A stretch of DNA of 32,621 nt from Methanobrevibacter ruminantium (GTDB lineage Archaea > Methanobacteriota > Methanobacteria > Methanobacteriales > Methanobacteriaceae). A program made the translations under genes and the position numbers. Below the pieces are notes generated by a model. That model searched no databases. It saw nothing but the letters and a program-made list of their open reading frames with translations, and was not told the origin of the DNA. The first letter of the stretch is position 1. Every line of letters starts with the position of its first letter. Location of the stretch: assembly GCF_016294135.1 (NCBI RefSeq), contig NZ_JAEDCO010000018.1:1-32621 (forward strand). The letters run 5' to 3'. Positions 14,802 through 22,196 of the stretch are shown here, in pieces.

Positions 14802-15212
14802 TTGGCTAGAAAAATATTTAAATACAGAGGATATACTATTGAAGAATTAAAAGAAATGTCCTTGGAAGAATTTATTGAACTTTTACCAGCAAGACAAAGA
14901 AGATCCTTAAAAAGAGGATTCTTACCAAGACAACAGTCTGTGTTGGATAAAATGAGAAAATTACAAAAACAAGATAAAAAAGGTGGAAAACCTGTAGTAG
15001 TTAGGACCCACTGTAGAGATATGATTGTTATTCCTGAAATGGTAGGAACTACTTTCGGTATTTACAATGGTAGAGACTTTGTTGAAGTAACTTTCACCCC
15101 TGAAATGTTAGGATGCTTCTTTGGTGAATTCGCACCAACCAGAGCTAGAGTTCAACATGGTGACCCAGGTATGGGAGCTACTAGATCATCTATGTTTGTA
15201 CCACTTAAATAA
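14802..15212 (+). CDS. rps19: 30S ribosomal protein S19 (uS19), TTG start
   Basis: This 136-residue archaeal S19 (RIG/S15e type) binds 16S rRNA in the subunit head. It carries RQRRSLKRGFLPRQ (32-45), THCRDMIVIPEMVGTTFGIY (about 69-88) and the C-terminal GATRSSMFVPLK. The start is the TTG at 14802, giving the family N-terminus MARKIFKYRGYT. AAGGAG (14788-14793) is 8 nt upstream of that TTG. The GTG at 14796 is only 2 nt from it, and the ATG at 14794 is out of frame. Confidence 0.95.
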   Translation: MARKIFKYRGYTIEELKEMSLEEFIELLPARQRRSLKRGFLPRQQSVLDKMRKLQKQDKKGGKPVVVRTHCRDMIVIPEMVGTTFGIYNGRDFVEVTFTPEMLGCFFGEFAPTRARVQHGDPGMGATRSSMFVPLK

Positions 15213-15224
15213 GGAGATTAAAAC

Positions 15225-15692
15225 ATGGCTAAAAATAAATACGCTTATAACAATAAAGATGCTGATGAATCCAAAACAGCACGTGCTATGGCAAGATCCC
15301 TTAAAGTTTCCCCTAAACATTGTGTGGAAATTTGTAGTGCAATTAGAGGCATGGATGTTGCTAAAGCAAAAGCATACTTAAATGATGTAATTGAAATGAA
15401 AAAAGCTGTTCCTTTCAAAAGACACAACAGAGATGTTGGTCACAGAAAAGGTATGAAAGGTTGGGCTGCTGGAAGATACCCTGTAAAAGCTTCTAAAGCA
15501 ATTTTAAATGTTATTGAAAATGCAGAAGCAAATGCAGAATACAAAGGTATGGATGTAGAAAACCTTAAGATTGAACATATCTCTTCCCACAGAGGTATGG
15601 TCATTAGAGGAGCTAGACCAAGAGCATTTGGTAGAGTAACTCCATTCAACACTCCAACTACCCATATTCAAATAGTTTTAGTGGAGGCTTAA
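15225..15692 (+). CDS. rpl22: 50S ribosomal protein L22 (uL22)
   Basis: This 155-residue archaeal/eukaryotic L17-like L22 is a tunnel-lining protein. Motifs are ARAMARSLKVSPKHCVEIC (about 19-37), RGMDVAKAKAYL, PFKRHNRDVGHRKGM (about 63-77) and RPRAFGRVTPFNTPTTHI (about 131-148). The ribosome site is AAGGAGATTAAAAC. The last codons supply the GGAGG site for S3, whose ATG follows 3 nt after the stop. Confidence 0.96.
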   Translation: MAKNKYAYNNKDADESKTARAMARSLKVSPKHCVEICSAIRGMDVAKAKAYLNDVIEMKKAVPFKRHNRDVGHRKGMKGWAAGRYPVKASKAILNVIENAEANAEYKGMDVENLKIEHISSHRGMVIRGARPRAFGRVTPFNTPTTHIQIVLVEA

Positions 15693-15695
15693 ATA

Positions 15696-16466
15696 ATGAT
15701 AGAAAAAGATTTCGTTACAGAAGGTCTCAGAAGAACCAAAATTGATGAATATTTAGAAAAAGAACTCGAAAGAGCAGGTTACGGAGGAATGGAAATCCAA
15801 GTTACTCCTTTAGGAACTATGGTAATCGTTTATGCTGAAAGACCTGGTATGGTAATCGGTAGAGGTGGAAAAACCGTAAGAGCTATTACCCAAAGTCTTA
15901 AAACCAAATTTGACTTGGACAACCCTCAAGTGGAAGTTAAAGAAGTTGACGTACCTGAATTGAATGCTAGAATCATGGCTTCTAAAATAGCAAATATGCT
16001 CCAAAGAGGTATGCACTTCAGAAGAGTAGCATATTCCACTATCCGCAGAATCATGGGTGCTGGAGCTCAAGGTGTAGAAGTAACTATTTCCGGTAAAATC
16101 AGAGGTTCCAGATCTGCTGTAGCTAAATTCACTGAAGGTTACATTAAGAAATGTGGTGAACCTGCAACCAGATTCGTAGAAGAAGGTTTCGCTACCGCAC
16201 CTTTAAAACCTGGTGTTTTAGGTATTGTTGTTAGAATCATGCCTCCTGAAGCAGTTTTACCTGATAAAGTAGATATTCTTGCTCCTATTGCAGAACCTGT
16301 AGAAGAAATTGTTGAAGAAGAAGTGGCTGAAGAGGAAGTGGAAGTAGTCGAAGCTGAAGAAGACCTCGAAGACTTAGAAGAAATTGAAGAAGTTGAAGAA
16401 GTAGTCGAAGCTGAAGAAGACCTCGAAGAACTTGAAGCAGCTACCGAAGATTCCGAAGAGGAATAA
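15696..16466 (+). CDS. rps3: 30S ribosomal protein S3 (uS3) with acidic C-terminal extension
   Basis: This 256-residue S3 forms part of the mRNA entry channel. The KH domain with VIGRGGK (53-59) is followed by the S3 C-terminal domain (about 85-185; FTEGYIKKCGEPA, EGFATAPLKPGVLGI). The last 60 or so residues are almost pure Glu/Val/Leu/Asp (VEEIVEEEVAEEEVEVVE and so on), an acidic disordered or helical tail. That tail contains a 57-nt (19-codon) tandem duplication. Acidic tails occur in methanobacterial S3, but the near-exact DNA repeat suggests recent expansion. The ribosome site is GGAGG inside the end of L22. Confidence 0.96.
   Translation: MIEKDFVTEGLRRTKIDEYLEKELERAGYGGMEIQVTPLGTMVIVYAERPGMVIGRGGKTVRAITQSLKTKFDLDNPQVEVKEVDVPELNARIMASKIANMLQRGMHFRRVAYSTIRRIMGAGAQGVEVTISGKIRGSRSAVAKFTEGYIKKCGEPATRFVEEGFATAPLKPGVLGIVVRIMPPEAVLPDKVDILAPIAEPVEEIVEEEVAEEEVEVVEAEEDLEDLEEIEEVEEVVEAEEDLEELEAATEDSEEE
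16341..16429 (+). repeat. In-frame repeat in the S3 acidic tail
   Basis: The 32 bases at 16341-16372 are repeated exactly at 16398-16429, a 57-nt period (19 codons). The encoded motif is EVVEAEEDLE(D/E). It keeps the frame, so it lengthens the acidic tail without breaking S3. Confidence 0.8.
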
Positions 16467-16485
16467 TCTTTAAGGAGTTGAGAAA

Positions 16486-16692
16486 ATGGCAATTTTAAGA
16501 AGTAAAGAAATTTGGGAAATGGAAATTGAGGACATCGAAGAAAAATTGGTGGAACTCAAAGCAGAACTCGCTAAAAACGTTTCCAAAAGTGCTGCTGCAG
16601 GTGTTAATGAAAACCCTGGTAAAATTAGAGAACTCAAAAGGACTATTGCTCGTGTTCTTACAATTATGAACCAAAAACAGAAGGAGAATTAA
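16486..16692 (+). CDS. rpl29: 50S ribosomal protein L29 (uL29)
   Basis: This 68-residue two-helix protein sits next to L23 at the tunnel exit. MAILRSKEIWEMEIEDIEEK and NPGKIRELKRTIARVLTI are typical. The ribosome site is TAAGGAGTTGAG. The stop abuts the aIF1 ATG directly. Confidence 0.95.
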   Translation: MAILRSKEIWEMEIEDIEEKLVELKAELAKNVSKSAAAGVNENPGKIRELKRTIARVLTIMNQKQKEN

Positions 16693-17037
16693 ATGTCAAA
16701 AATCTGTGATGTATGTGGTCTTCCTGAAGAACTTTGTGTTTGCGAAGAAATCGCAAGAGAAGTTCAATCTGTAAAAGTGTTTACAGTCAGAAGAAGATTT
16801 GGAAAACTTATGACTATTGTCGAAGGTATAGATGAACATGATATAGATATTAAGGAACTTACTAAAACTCTTAAAGCTAAATGCGCTTGTGGAGGAACCG
16901 CTAAGAAAGGTCAAATTGAACTCCAAGGAGATCATAAGGCAAGAGTTAAAGAAGTTTTATCTGAAATGGGATTCTCTTCCGATACTATTGAAATCAGAGA
17001 TTCTGATAAGAAATACAATAATAGAAGAAGACACTAA
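16693..17037 (+). CDS. Translation initiation factor aIF1 (SUI1)
   Basis: This 114-residue SUI1-domain factor monitors start-codon selection on the 30S subunit. The N-terminus carries a Cys-rich element CDVCGLPEELCVCE (5-18) that may bind zinc. The SUI1 core includes VRRRFGKLMTIVEG, LKAKCACGGTAKKGQIELQGD (about 59-79) and a terminal basic stretch NNRRRH. The start follows AGAAGGAGAATTAA within the L29 end, so the two genes are translationally coupled. Presence between L29 and the Rpp29 gene is typical of methanogen ribosomal clusters. Confidence 0.95.
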   Translation: MSKICDVCGLPEELCVCEEIAREVQSVKVFTVRRRFGKLMTIVEGIDEHDIDIKELTKTLKAKCACGGTAKKGQIELQGDHKARVKEVLSEMGFSSDTIEIRDSDKKYNNRRRH

Positions 17038-17078
17038 TGTCATGAATCATATCCTAAATTCACATACTGAGGCTTAGA

Positions 17079-17411
17079 ATGATAAGCTCAAAAAATATAT
17101 TCTATCATGAATTAATTGGGTTAGAACTTAAAGTTGTTGACAGTTCCAATCCCTCTTTGATAGGGTTACAAGGAACCGTCATTGATGAAACCAAAAAGAC
17201 TTTAAGGATTGAAGTGAAGGAAAAGGTTCAGGATAAAGACTTAAGTTCTAATCAGAATGATTTTAATTTAATTTATAATGAGAAATTAATTCAGAAAGAT
17301 GTTTCTGTATTTCAATTTAAGGTTCCGGATGGAACCATAGTTGAAATTGATGGTAAAATATTGTTGAATCGTCCTGAAGATAGGATAAAAAGAAGATATA
17401 AAAAAATTTAA
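17079..17411 (+). CDS. rnp1: RNase P protein component 1 (Rpp29/Pop4)
   Basis: This 110-residue Sm-like beta-barrel subunit of archaeal RNase P assists the catalytic RNA in tRNA 5' maturation. It shows FYHELIGLELKVVDSSNPSL (8-27) and GLQGTVIDETKKTLRI (29-44). Near the end FKVPDGTIVEIDGKILLNRPEDR is the family hallmark. GAGGCTTAGA precedes the ATG at 17079. The 41-nt gap after aIF1 holds nothing notable. Confidence 0.94.
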   Translation: MISSKNIFYHELIGLELKVVDSSNPSLIGLQGTVIDETKKTLRIEVKEKVQDKDLSSNQNDFNLIYNEKLIQKDVSVFQFKVPDGTIVEIDGKILLNRPEDRIKRRYKKI

Positions 17412-17421
17412 TGGTGATAAA

Positions 17422-17742
17422 ATGGTTGGTCTTAATGTTAAGGAACCAGAAACTAAATGTGATGATCCTAACTGCCCTTTCCATGGTAATTTATCTGTTA
17501 GAGGACAAGTCCTTGAAGGAGTTGTTACTACAAATAAAGCAGAAAGGACTATTACTGTAGAACGTAGTTTCTACAAGTTCATTAGAAAATACGAAAGATA
17601 CGAAAAAAGAAAATCAAGAATTAACGTTCACAAACCTGATTGTCTTGATGTAAAAATTGGTGACGCTGTAAAAATTGCAGAATGTAGACCATTAAGTAAA
17701 ACTAAACACTTTGTATTAGTTGAAGTAAAAGGTGATGATTAG
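17422..17742 (+). CDS. rps17: 30S ribosomal protein S17 (uS17)
   Basis: This 106-residue archaeal S17 is a 16S rRNA-binding OB-fold protein. It has an N-terminal extension with CDDPNCPFHGNLSVRG (13-28) and then the core VVTTNKAERTITVERSFYKF. ECRPLSKTKHFVLVEV closes it, with the classic CRPLSKTK motif. The ribosome site is ATGGTGATAAA. Its last codons provide the GGTGAT site for L14. Confidence 0.95.
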   Translation: MVGLNVKEPETKCDDPNCPFHGNLSVRGQVLEGVVTTNKAERTITVERSFYKFIRKYERYEKRKSRINVHKPDCLDVKIGDAVKIAECRPLSKTKHFVLVEVKGDD

Positions 17743-17743
17743 A

Positions 17744-18142
17744 ATGAAACCTACTACATCCAGCGTAACTAAAGCTTTACCAATTGGTGCAAGACTTCAA
17801 TGTGTTGACAATACTGGTGCTCGTGAAATCGAAATTATTTCCGTAAAAGGATTTAAAGGTGTTCGTAGAAGACTCGACGTAGCTGGTGTCGGTGATATGG
17901 TAGTTGCTTCTGTTAAAAAAGGAACTGCTGATATGAGAAGAGAAGTTGTCAATGCAGTTGTTGTAAGACAGAAAAAAGAATACAGACGTGCTGATGGTCT
18001 TCGTGTAAAATTCGAAGACAATGCTGCAGTGATCATTACTCCTGAAGGAGTATTGAAAGGTTCTGAAATCAGAGGACCTGTTGCTAAAGAAGCAGCTGAC
18101 AAATGGCCTAGTGTAGGCAGTGCAGCAAGCATATTAATTTAA
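17744..18142 (+). CDS. rpl14: 50S ribosomal protein L14 (uL14)
   Basis: This 132-residue L14 lies at the subunit interface. It has LQCVDNTGAREIEIISVKG (19-37), VKKGTADMRREVV and RVKFEDNAAVIITPEG, with GSEIRGPVAKEAADKWP near the end. The start is ATG 17744. GGTGAT at 17731-17736 lies inside the end of S17 and gives the correct spacing, so the in-frame GTG and ATG at 17732-17737 are part of the ribosome site, not starts. Confidence 0.95.
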   Translation: MKPTTSSVTKALPIGARLQCVDNTGAREIEIISVKGFKGVRRRLDVAGVGDMVVASVKKGTADMRREVVNAVVVRQKKEYRRADGLRVKFEDNAAVIITPEGVLKGSEIRGPVAKEAADKWPSVGSAASILI

Positions 18143-18157
18143 GTTTATGGTGATTAA

Positions 18158-18502
18158 ATGTCAATTCAACCAAGAAAACAAAGAAAAGCTCTCTACACTG
18201 CTCCTTTACACATTCGTCGTAAACTCATGAGTGCTAATTTAAGCAAAGATTTAAGAGCAGACATTGGTAAAAGATCTTTACCAATAAGAGTTGGAGATAA
18301 AGTTCAAGTTGTTCGTGGTGACTTTAAAGGTCATGAAGGAAAAGTTGAATCTATTGATGCAAAAAGATACAAAGTTACCGTTGAAGGTGTTACTTTAAGC
18401 AAACCTGACGGAAACGCTGTATTACTTCCAATTCACCCATCCAACTTGATGATTATTGAAGCTGATTTAAAAGATGAAAGAAGATTAAATATGGAGGAAT
18501 AA
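18158..18502 (+). CDS. rpl24: 50S ribosomal protein L24 (uL24, KOW)
   Basis: This 114-residue L24/L26e-type protein has an archaeal N-terminal arm (QPRKQRKALYTAPLHIRRK). It also has a KOW motif VGDKVQVVRGDFKGHEGKV (about 47-65) and an IHPSNLMI end. It helps initiate large-subunit assembly. The ribosome site is TATGGTGATTAA. The S4e start follows one base after its stop, with the site GGAGGAATAAG inside L24. Confidence 0.95.
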   Translation: MSIQPRKQRKALYTAPLHIRRKLMSANLSKDLRADIGKRSLPIRVGDKVQVVRGDFKGHEGKVESIDAKRYKVTVEGVTLSKPDGNAVLLPIHPSNLMIIEADLKDERRLNMEE

Positions 18503-18503
18503 G

Positions 18504-19238
18504 ATGGCAAAAATGGGATCTAGAAAGCATCTTAAAAGGTATAAAGCACCTAAAAGCTGGCCTATCCATCCTAAAGAAGACACCTGGACAGTAAAACCTG
18601 CTCCTGGTTCACACGCTATTGAAGATTCTTTACCTTTACTCGTTATTATCAGAGACATTTTAGGTCTTGCTGATAACTCCAGAGAAGCAAAAAGAATTAT
18701 CAATACCGGTAATGTTTTAATTGATGGAAGAGCTGTAAAAGATTATAAATTCCCTGTCGGTTTTATGGATGTCTTAACTATTCCTAAGACTGAAGAAAAT
18801 TACAGAATCCTTTTAGATACTAAAGGAAGATTAACTTTACACCCAATTTCTGTAGAAGATGCAACTTACAAATTAGCTAAAATCGTAAACAAATCTACTA
18901 TTAAAGGCGGAAAAACCCAATTAAACCTTCACGATGGTAGAAACGTTTTAGTTGATGAAGATGCATATGCAGGTCAAGATGTTGTATGCATTGGCATACC
19001 TGAACAAGAAATAAAAGAAAACTTCAAATTTGAAGATGGTGTAGTTGTACTTGTTACTGGTGGTAAACACACTGGTGAACTCGGTAAAATCCAAGAAGTT
19101 ATTGTGGACGAATCTTCAAAACCAAATACTGCAATTATCGAAAAGGCAAATGGTGATTCTTTCTTAACCTTAAAAGAATATGCATTTGTAATCGGTAAAG
19201 ATGAACCAGCTATTGACTTATTGGAGGTTAACCAATGA
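18504..19238 (+). CDS. rps4e: 30S ribosomal protein S4e (eS4)
   Basis: This 244-residue archaeal/eukaryotic-only protein has the N-terminal GSRKHLKRYKAPKSWPI (5-21), an S4 RNA-binding domain (about 42-105; REAKRIINTGNVLIDGR) and a KOW region VVLVTGGKHTGELGKI (about 176-191). Its presence inside the spc segment is diagnostic of archaea. It ends in ATGA overlapping the L5 start by 4 nt. Confidence 0.95.
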   Translation: MAKMGSRKHLKRYKAPKSWPIHPKEDTWTVKPAPGSHAIEDSLPLLVIIRDILGLADNSREAKRIINTGNVLIDGRAVKDYKFPVGFMDVLTIPKTEENYRILLDTKGRLTLHPISVEDATYKLAKIVNKSTIKGGKTQLNLHDGRNVLVDEDAYAGQDVVCIGIPEQEIKENFKFEDGVVVLVTGGKHTGELGKIQEVIVDESSKPNTAIIEKANGDSFLTLKEYAFVIGKDEPAIDLLEVNQ

Positions 19239-19759
19239 ATCCAATGAATGAAGTTATCATTTCAAAAGCTACCATCAACATTGGTGTTGGTGAAGCTGGT
19301 GAAAAATTATCAAGAGCTATGACTCTTATTGAAAACATGACTGGTCAAACCCCTGTTAAAACCTATTCCAAAGTAACTAACCCAGAATGGGGTATCAGAA
19401 AAAGACAACCTATTGCATGTAAAGTAACTCTCCGTGGAGAAAAAGCTGAAGATGCAATTAAATTGGTTTTAGAAGGTATTAACAACAAATTAAGACCTAG
19501 TCAATTTGATGCACAAGGTAATGTTTCTTTCGGTATTAGAGAACATATTGATATTCCTGGAATGAGATATGATCCAGATATTGGTATTTTTGGTATGAAT
19601 CTTTCTATCACCTTTGAAAAACCTGGTTATAGAATTAAAAGAAGAAAAATCCAAAAGAAATCTATTCCAAAAAGACATAGAATCACTCCTGAAGAAACTA
19701 TGAAATTTATGGAAGAAAAATTCAATGTTACCATTGCAGAGGAAGAAGATTACGAATAA
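19235..19759 (+). CDS. rpl5: 50S ribosomal protein L5 (uL5)
   Basis: This 174-residue 5S rRNA-binding protein has ISKATINIGVGEAGEKL (9-25), QTPVKTYSKVTNPEWGIRKR (34-53) and SFGIREHIDIPGMRYDPDIGI (about 98-118). The ATG at 19235 overlaps the S4e stop and follows GGAGGTTAACCA. A second Met three codons later lacks suitable spacing. Confidence 0.95.
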   Translation: MNPMNEVIISKATINIGVGEAGEKLSRAMTLIENMTGQTPVKTYSKVTNPEWGIRKRQPIACKVTLRGEKAEDAIKLVLEGINNKLRPSQFDAQGNVSFGIREHIDIPGMRYDPDIGIFGMNLSITFEKPGYRIKRRKIQKKSIPKRHRITPEETMKFMEEKFNVTIAEEEDYE

Positions 19760-19808
19760 TCCTGCAAAAGGGTAATTTGATATTAAATGATATGTTAAGG
19801 TGATTATA

Positions 19809-19952
19809 TTGCCAAGAAAATACGGAAAAGCAGCAAAAAAATGTAGCCGTTGTGGAGACCACTCTGCTATTGTAAGCAGATACGGACTCAACTTATGCAG
19901 GCAATGTTTTAGAGAAATTGCTCCTAAAATAGGATTTAAAAAATATAATTAA
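19809..19952 (+). CDS. rps14: 30S ribosomal protein S14 (uS14, zinc type), TTG start
   Basis: This 47-residue S14 starts with TTG at 19809 after a perfect AAGGTGAT (19798-19805). The sequence opens with PRKYGKAAKKCSRCG. It carries one zinc site, Cys12/Cys15 and Cys30/Cys33, in CX2C-X14-CX2C form, and ends KIGFKKYN. It binds 16S rRNA in the head near S3 and S10. It lies between L5 and S8 as in other archaeal spc operons. The small size and TTG codon make it easy to miss. Confidence 0.95.
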   Translation: MPRKYGKAAKKCSRCGDHSAIVSRYGLNLCRQCFREIAPKIGFKKYN

Positions 19953-19966
19953 GAAAGGTGTTTATT

Positions 19967-20359
19967 ATGACTCTTATGGACCCTCTTGCTGATGCTTTAA
20001 CAAACATTAGAAATAACGAACGTCAAGTAAATGACCACTGTACTATTTCTCCAGCATCCAAATTAATTGGACGTGTGTTAAGCACTATGCAAAAAGAGAA
20101 TTATATAGGTGAATTTGAATTTATAGATGACAACAAAGCTGGAAAATTCGAAGTAGAATTGGAAGGTAACATCAATCAATGTGGTGTAATTAAACCTCGT
20201 CATGCTGTAAAGAAAGATGAATTTGAGAAATTCGAAAAAAGATATTTACCAGCAAAGAACTTCGGTATCTTAATCGTAACTACTCCTGAAGGTATTATGA
20301 CTCACAGGGAAGCTAAAGAAAGAGGTATCGGCGGACGTTTGTTGGCTTACATGTACTAG
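19967..20359 (+). CDS. rps8: 30S ribosomal protein S8 (uS8)
   Basis: This 130-residue S8 has MDPLADALTNIRNNE (4-18), an archaeal-type central part, and the end motif TTPEGIMTHREAKERGIGGRLLAYMY. The start is ATG 19967, because AAAGGTG (19954-19960) is its ribosome site. The in-frame GTG at 19958 lies inside it. It binds the central domain of 16S rRNA. Confidence 0.95.
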   Translation: MTLMDPLADALTNIRNNERQVNDHCTISPASKLIGRVLSTMQKENYIGEFEFIDDNKAGKFEVELEGNINQCGVIKPRHAVKKDEFEKFEKRYLPAKNFGILIVTTPEGIMTHREAKERGIGGRLLAYMY

Positions 20360-20369
20360 GTGATTAAAT

Positions 20370-20909
20370 ATGGTATTAGCTGCAGCTATAAGGGAAGAAA
20401 TTGAAATCCCTGAAGGCGTTGAAGTTATAATTGGAGATGAAGTTACTGTAAAAGGACCAAATGGTGAAACTTCCAGAAAATTTACTTATCCTAATGTAAC
20501 TATTGCAAAAGAAGATAATCTTGTTGTTCTTGAAACCGCTTTCCCTAAAAAGAAAGACAAATCCATGATTGGAACTACTAGAGCTCACATCAACAATATG
20601 ATTACTGGTGTAACCGATGGTTTCACTTATCATATGAAAATTGTATTTGCTCACTTTCCAATGTCTGTGAAAGTTCAAGACAAAGAAAAAACTGTTACTA
20701 TCGAGAACTTTATTGGAGAAAGACATCCTAGATCTTCAAAAATCGTTGGAGATGCTAAAGTTCAAGTTAAAGGTGATGAAGTAATCATTACTGGTGTTAA
20801 CAAGGAAGATGTCGGTCAAACTATGGCTAACTTAGAACAAGCTACTAAAATTAGAGGTAAAGATCCTAGAGTATTCCAGGATGGTATCTATTTAACTAGT
20901 AGAGAATAG
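20370..20909 (+). CDS. rpl6: 50S ribosomal protein L6 (uL6)
   Basis: This 179-residue L6 consists of two L6 repeats and sits near the factor-binding region. It shows EIEIPEGVEVIIGDEVTVKG (10-29), TTRAHINNMITGVTDGF (about 69-85) and TGVNKEDVGQTMANLEQATKI, ending RVFQDGIYL. The ribosome site is TAGGTGATTAAAT, 10 nt after S8. Confidence 0.95.
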   Translation: MVLAAAIREEIEIPEGVEVIIGDEVTVKGPNGETSRKFTYPNVTIAKEDNLVVLETAFPKKKDKSMIGTTRAHINNMITGVTDGFTYHMKIVFAHFPMSVKVQDKEKTVTIENFIGERHPRSSKIVGDAKVQVKGDEVIITGVNKEDVGQTMANLEQATKIRGKDPRVFQDGIYLTSRE

Positions 20910-20926
20910 TTATAATGGTGATTTGA

Positions 20927-21253
20927 ATGAGTAAAGATTTTAAAAGACAAGAATATGCTCGTTATAAAAAATTAGGAACCAAATGGAGACGTCCTAGAGG
21001 AAAAACTAGTAAAATGAGAAGATACGAAGCAGGTAAACCTGCAATGCCATCTATCGGTTATCGTACTCCTAGAGCTACTAGAGGATTACATCCTTCTGGT
21101 TACAAAGATGTTCTTGTTAATAACATGAAAGAATTAGAAGCACTTGACAGCGAAACTGAAGCTGCAAGAATCAGTGCTACTATTGGAAAACGTAAAAAAG
21201 AATTGATGTTAGAAAAAGCATCAGAATTAGGTATAAAAGTTTTAAATAAATAA
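20927..21253 (+). CDS. rpl32e: 50S ribosomal protein L32e (eL32)
   Basis: This 108-residue archaeal/eukaryotic protein has RQEYARYKKLGTKWRRPRGK (7-26), followed by GYRTPRATRGLHPSGYKDVLV (about 44-64). It is shorter than homologues with long N-terminal extensions but complete. The ribosome site is AATGGTGATTTGA. A 485-nt spacer follows instead of the usual close junction with L19e. Confidence 0.94.
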   Translation: MSKDFKRQEYARYKKLGTKWRRPRGKTSKMRRYEAGKPAMPSIGYRTPRATRGLHPSGYKDVLVNNMKELEALDSETEAARISATIGKRKKELMLEKASELGIKVLNK

Positions 21254-21259
21254 ATGCAA

Positions 21260-21279
21260 AGAAAAATTTAAATTTTTCT
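21260..21279 (+). terminator. 20-nt perfect palindrome after L32e
   Basis: The arms AGAAAAATTT/AAATTTTTCT lie 6 nt after the L32e stop. The right arm ends in a T run. It probably terminates or processes the first half of the cluster transcript. Confidence 0.45.
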
Positions 21280-21389
21280 CATGATAGATGATAAAACTAA
21301 GTTTTTTCATTTCCTAAAATTGTTAAGCGATTTAATTAAAGTAAATTTTTAAAATTATGAAATTTATAAAGCTTACTTGTAAGAAAAAT

Positions 21390-21456
21390 AGGGGCGTTGT
21401 ATAAAGTTGGTAAGGGATTATTGAAAAAGCGTCTTTAACCTCATACCACAACATAT
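21390..21456 (+). ncRNA. Candidate small RNA or leader element before L19e
   Basis: A G/C-richer block starts with GGGGCGTTG about 25 nt after a TATA-like box. The main stem is a 10-bp pairing with two CA bulges on its 3' side. An AAAG/CTTT inner hairpin has loop CGT (21426-21436). CACAACA at 21447-21453 is reminiscent of an H/ACA 3' box, but no kink-turn is evident, so I do not assign H/ACA. It could equally be the 5' leader of the L19e unit. Confidence 0.28.
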
Positions 21457-21738
21457 ATGACAATGATTCTAATCAATTAATTGATTCGGGGATTTAATAT
21501 ACTAAATTTCTGGATAAAGGTTAAATAATTAATTGTGTGTAATTTAATGAGTAAATTTATGGAAAATTTATTTTTTAAATATATTGGCCAAAAGTCAAGC
21601 AAGAGAATCTTTTTTCTTATTAAAAGCTAACAATTAAATTAAAACAACTAAATTAAATGAATTTTAATTTATTTGAATAAAGGGGAACTTGAAGAAATTT
21701 TATTCAAGTTTATCAGCTAACTAAATGGAGGATTATTA

Positions 21739-22185
21739 ATGAATCTTACTACACAAAAAAGATTAGCTGCTAGTATACTTAAAGTTGGAGTAAACCGTGT
21801 ATGGATAGACCCTGATGAAATTGAAGAAGTTTCTAGAGCTATTACAAGAGACGGTATCAAACAACTTATAGATCAAGGTATTATTAAAGCTAAACCAAAA
21901 ACTGGTATTAGTAGCTACAGATCTAAAAAAATCAAAGAGCAAAAGAAAAAAGGTAAACGTAAAGGAAGAGGTAGTATCAAAGGAGCTAAAAACGCTCGTA
22001 CTCCTAAAAAACAAGTTTGGATGAAAACCATTCGTGCTTTAAGAACTGACTTAAAAGACATGAGAGACGCTGGTGAAATTGACCGTACTACCTACCGTAA
22101 ATTATACAAAATGGCAAAAGGTGGAGCTTTCAGAAGTAAATCTTACATGAAAACTTACGCTAGAGACCATGATTTAATCAAATAG
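21739..22185 (+). CDS. rpl19e: 50S ribosomal protein L19e (eL19)
   Basis: This 148-residue archaeal/eukaryotic protein has LTTQKRLAASILKVGVNRVW (3-22), then DPDEIEEVSRAITRDGIKQL. A basic GKRKGRGSIKGAKNARTPKK segment (about 74-93) follows, and KLYKMAKGGAFRSK lies near the end. The ribosome site is ATGGAGGATTATTA. It opens the second part of the spc cluster. Confidence 0.95.
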   Translation: MNLTTQKRLAASILKVGVNRVWIDPDEIEEVSRAITRDGIKQLIDQGIIKAKPKTGISSYRSKKIKEQKKKGKRKGRGSIKGAKNARTPKKQVWMKTIRALRTDLKDMRDAGEIDRTTYRKLYKMAKGGAFRSKSYMKTYARDHDLIK

Positions 22186-22196
22186 GAGGAATGGAC

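Larger units (their letters stand above)
21254..21738 (+). other. 485-nt break in the spc cluster with putative promoters and RNA fold
   Basis: The gap starts with a 20-nt palindrome (21260-21279) likely to end the upstream unit. AAATTTATAAAGC near 21360-21372 looks like a BRE/TATA box. It would start RNA near 21391, where G-rich sequence begins. GTTG-GTA-AGG (406-415, i.e. 21406-21415) can pair with CCT-TAC-CAAC (21439-21452) with two CA bulges. A 16-nt palindrome (21471-21486) precedes a second TATA-like TTTAATATA (21493-21501). A hairpin AACTTGAA/TTCAAGTT (21686-21710) lies before L19e. No ORF is seen. Confidence 0.45.

Noticed and set aside
16139..16492. 117-codon minus-strand ORF rich in serine
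   Set aside because: It is the antisense of the Glu-rich S3 tail: GAA/GAG codons read backwards give Ser codons. There is no ribosome site.
21390..21456. H/ACA guide RNA
   Set aside because: An ACA-like trinucleotide follows a stem, but I cannot find a kink-turn or a convincing guide pocket, so only a generic RNA candidate is reported.
22191..22193. ATG start for L18
   Set aside because: It lies 1 nt after AGGAGG, too close for initiation. The TTG six bases on is well placed.
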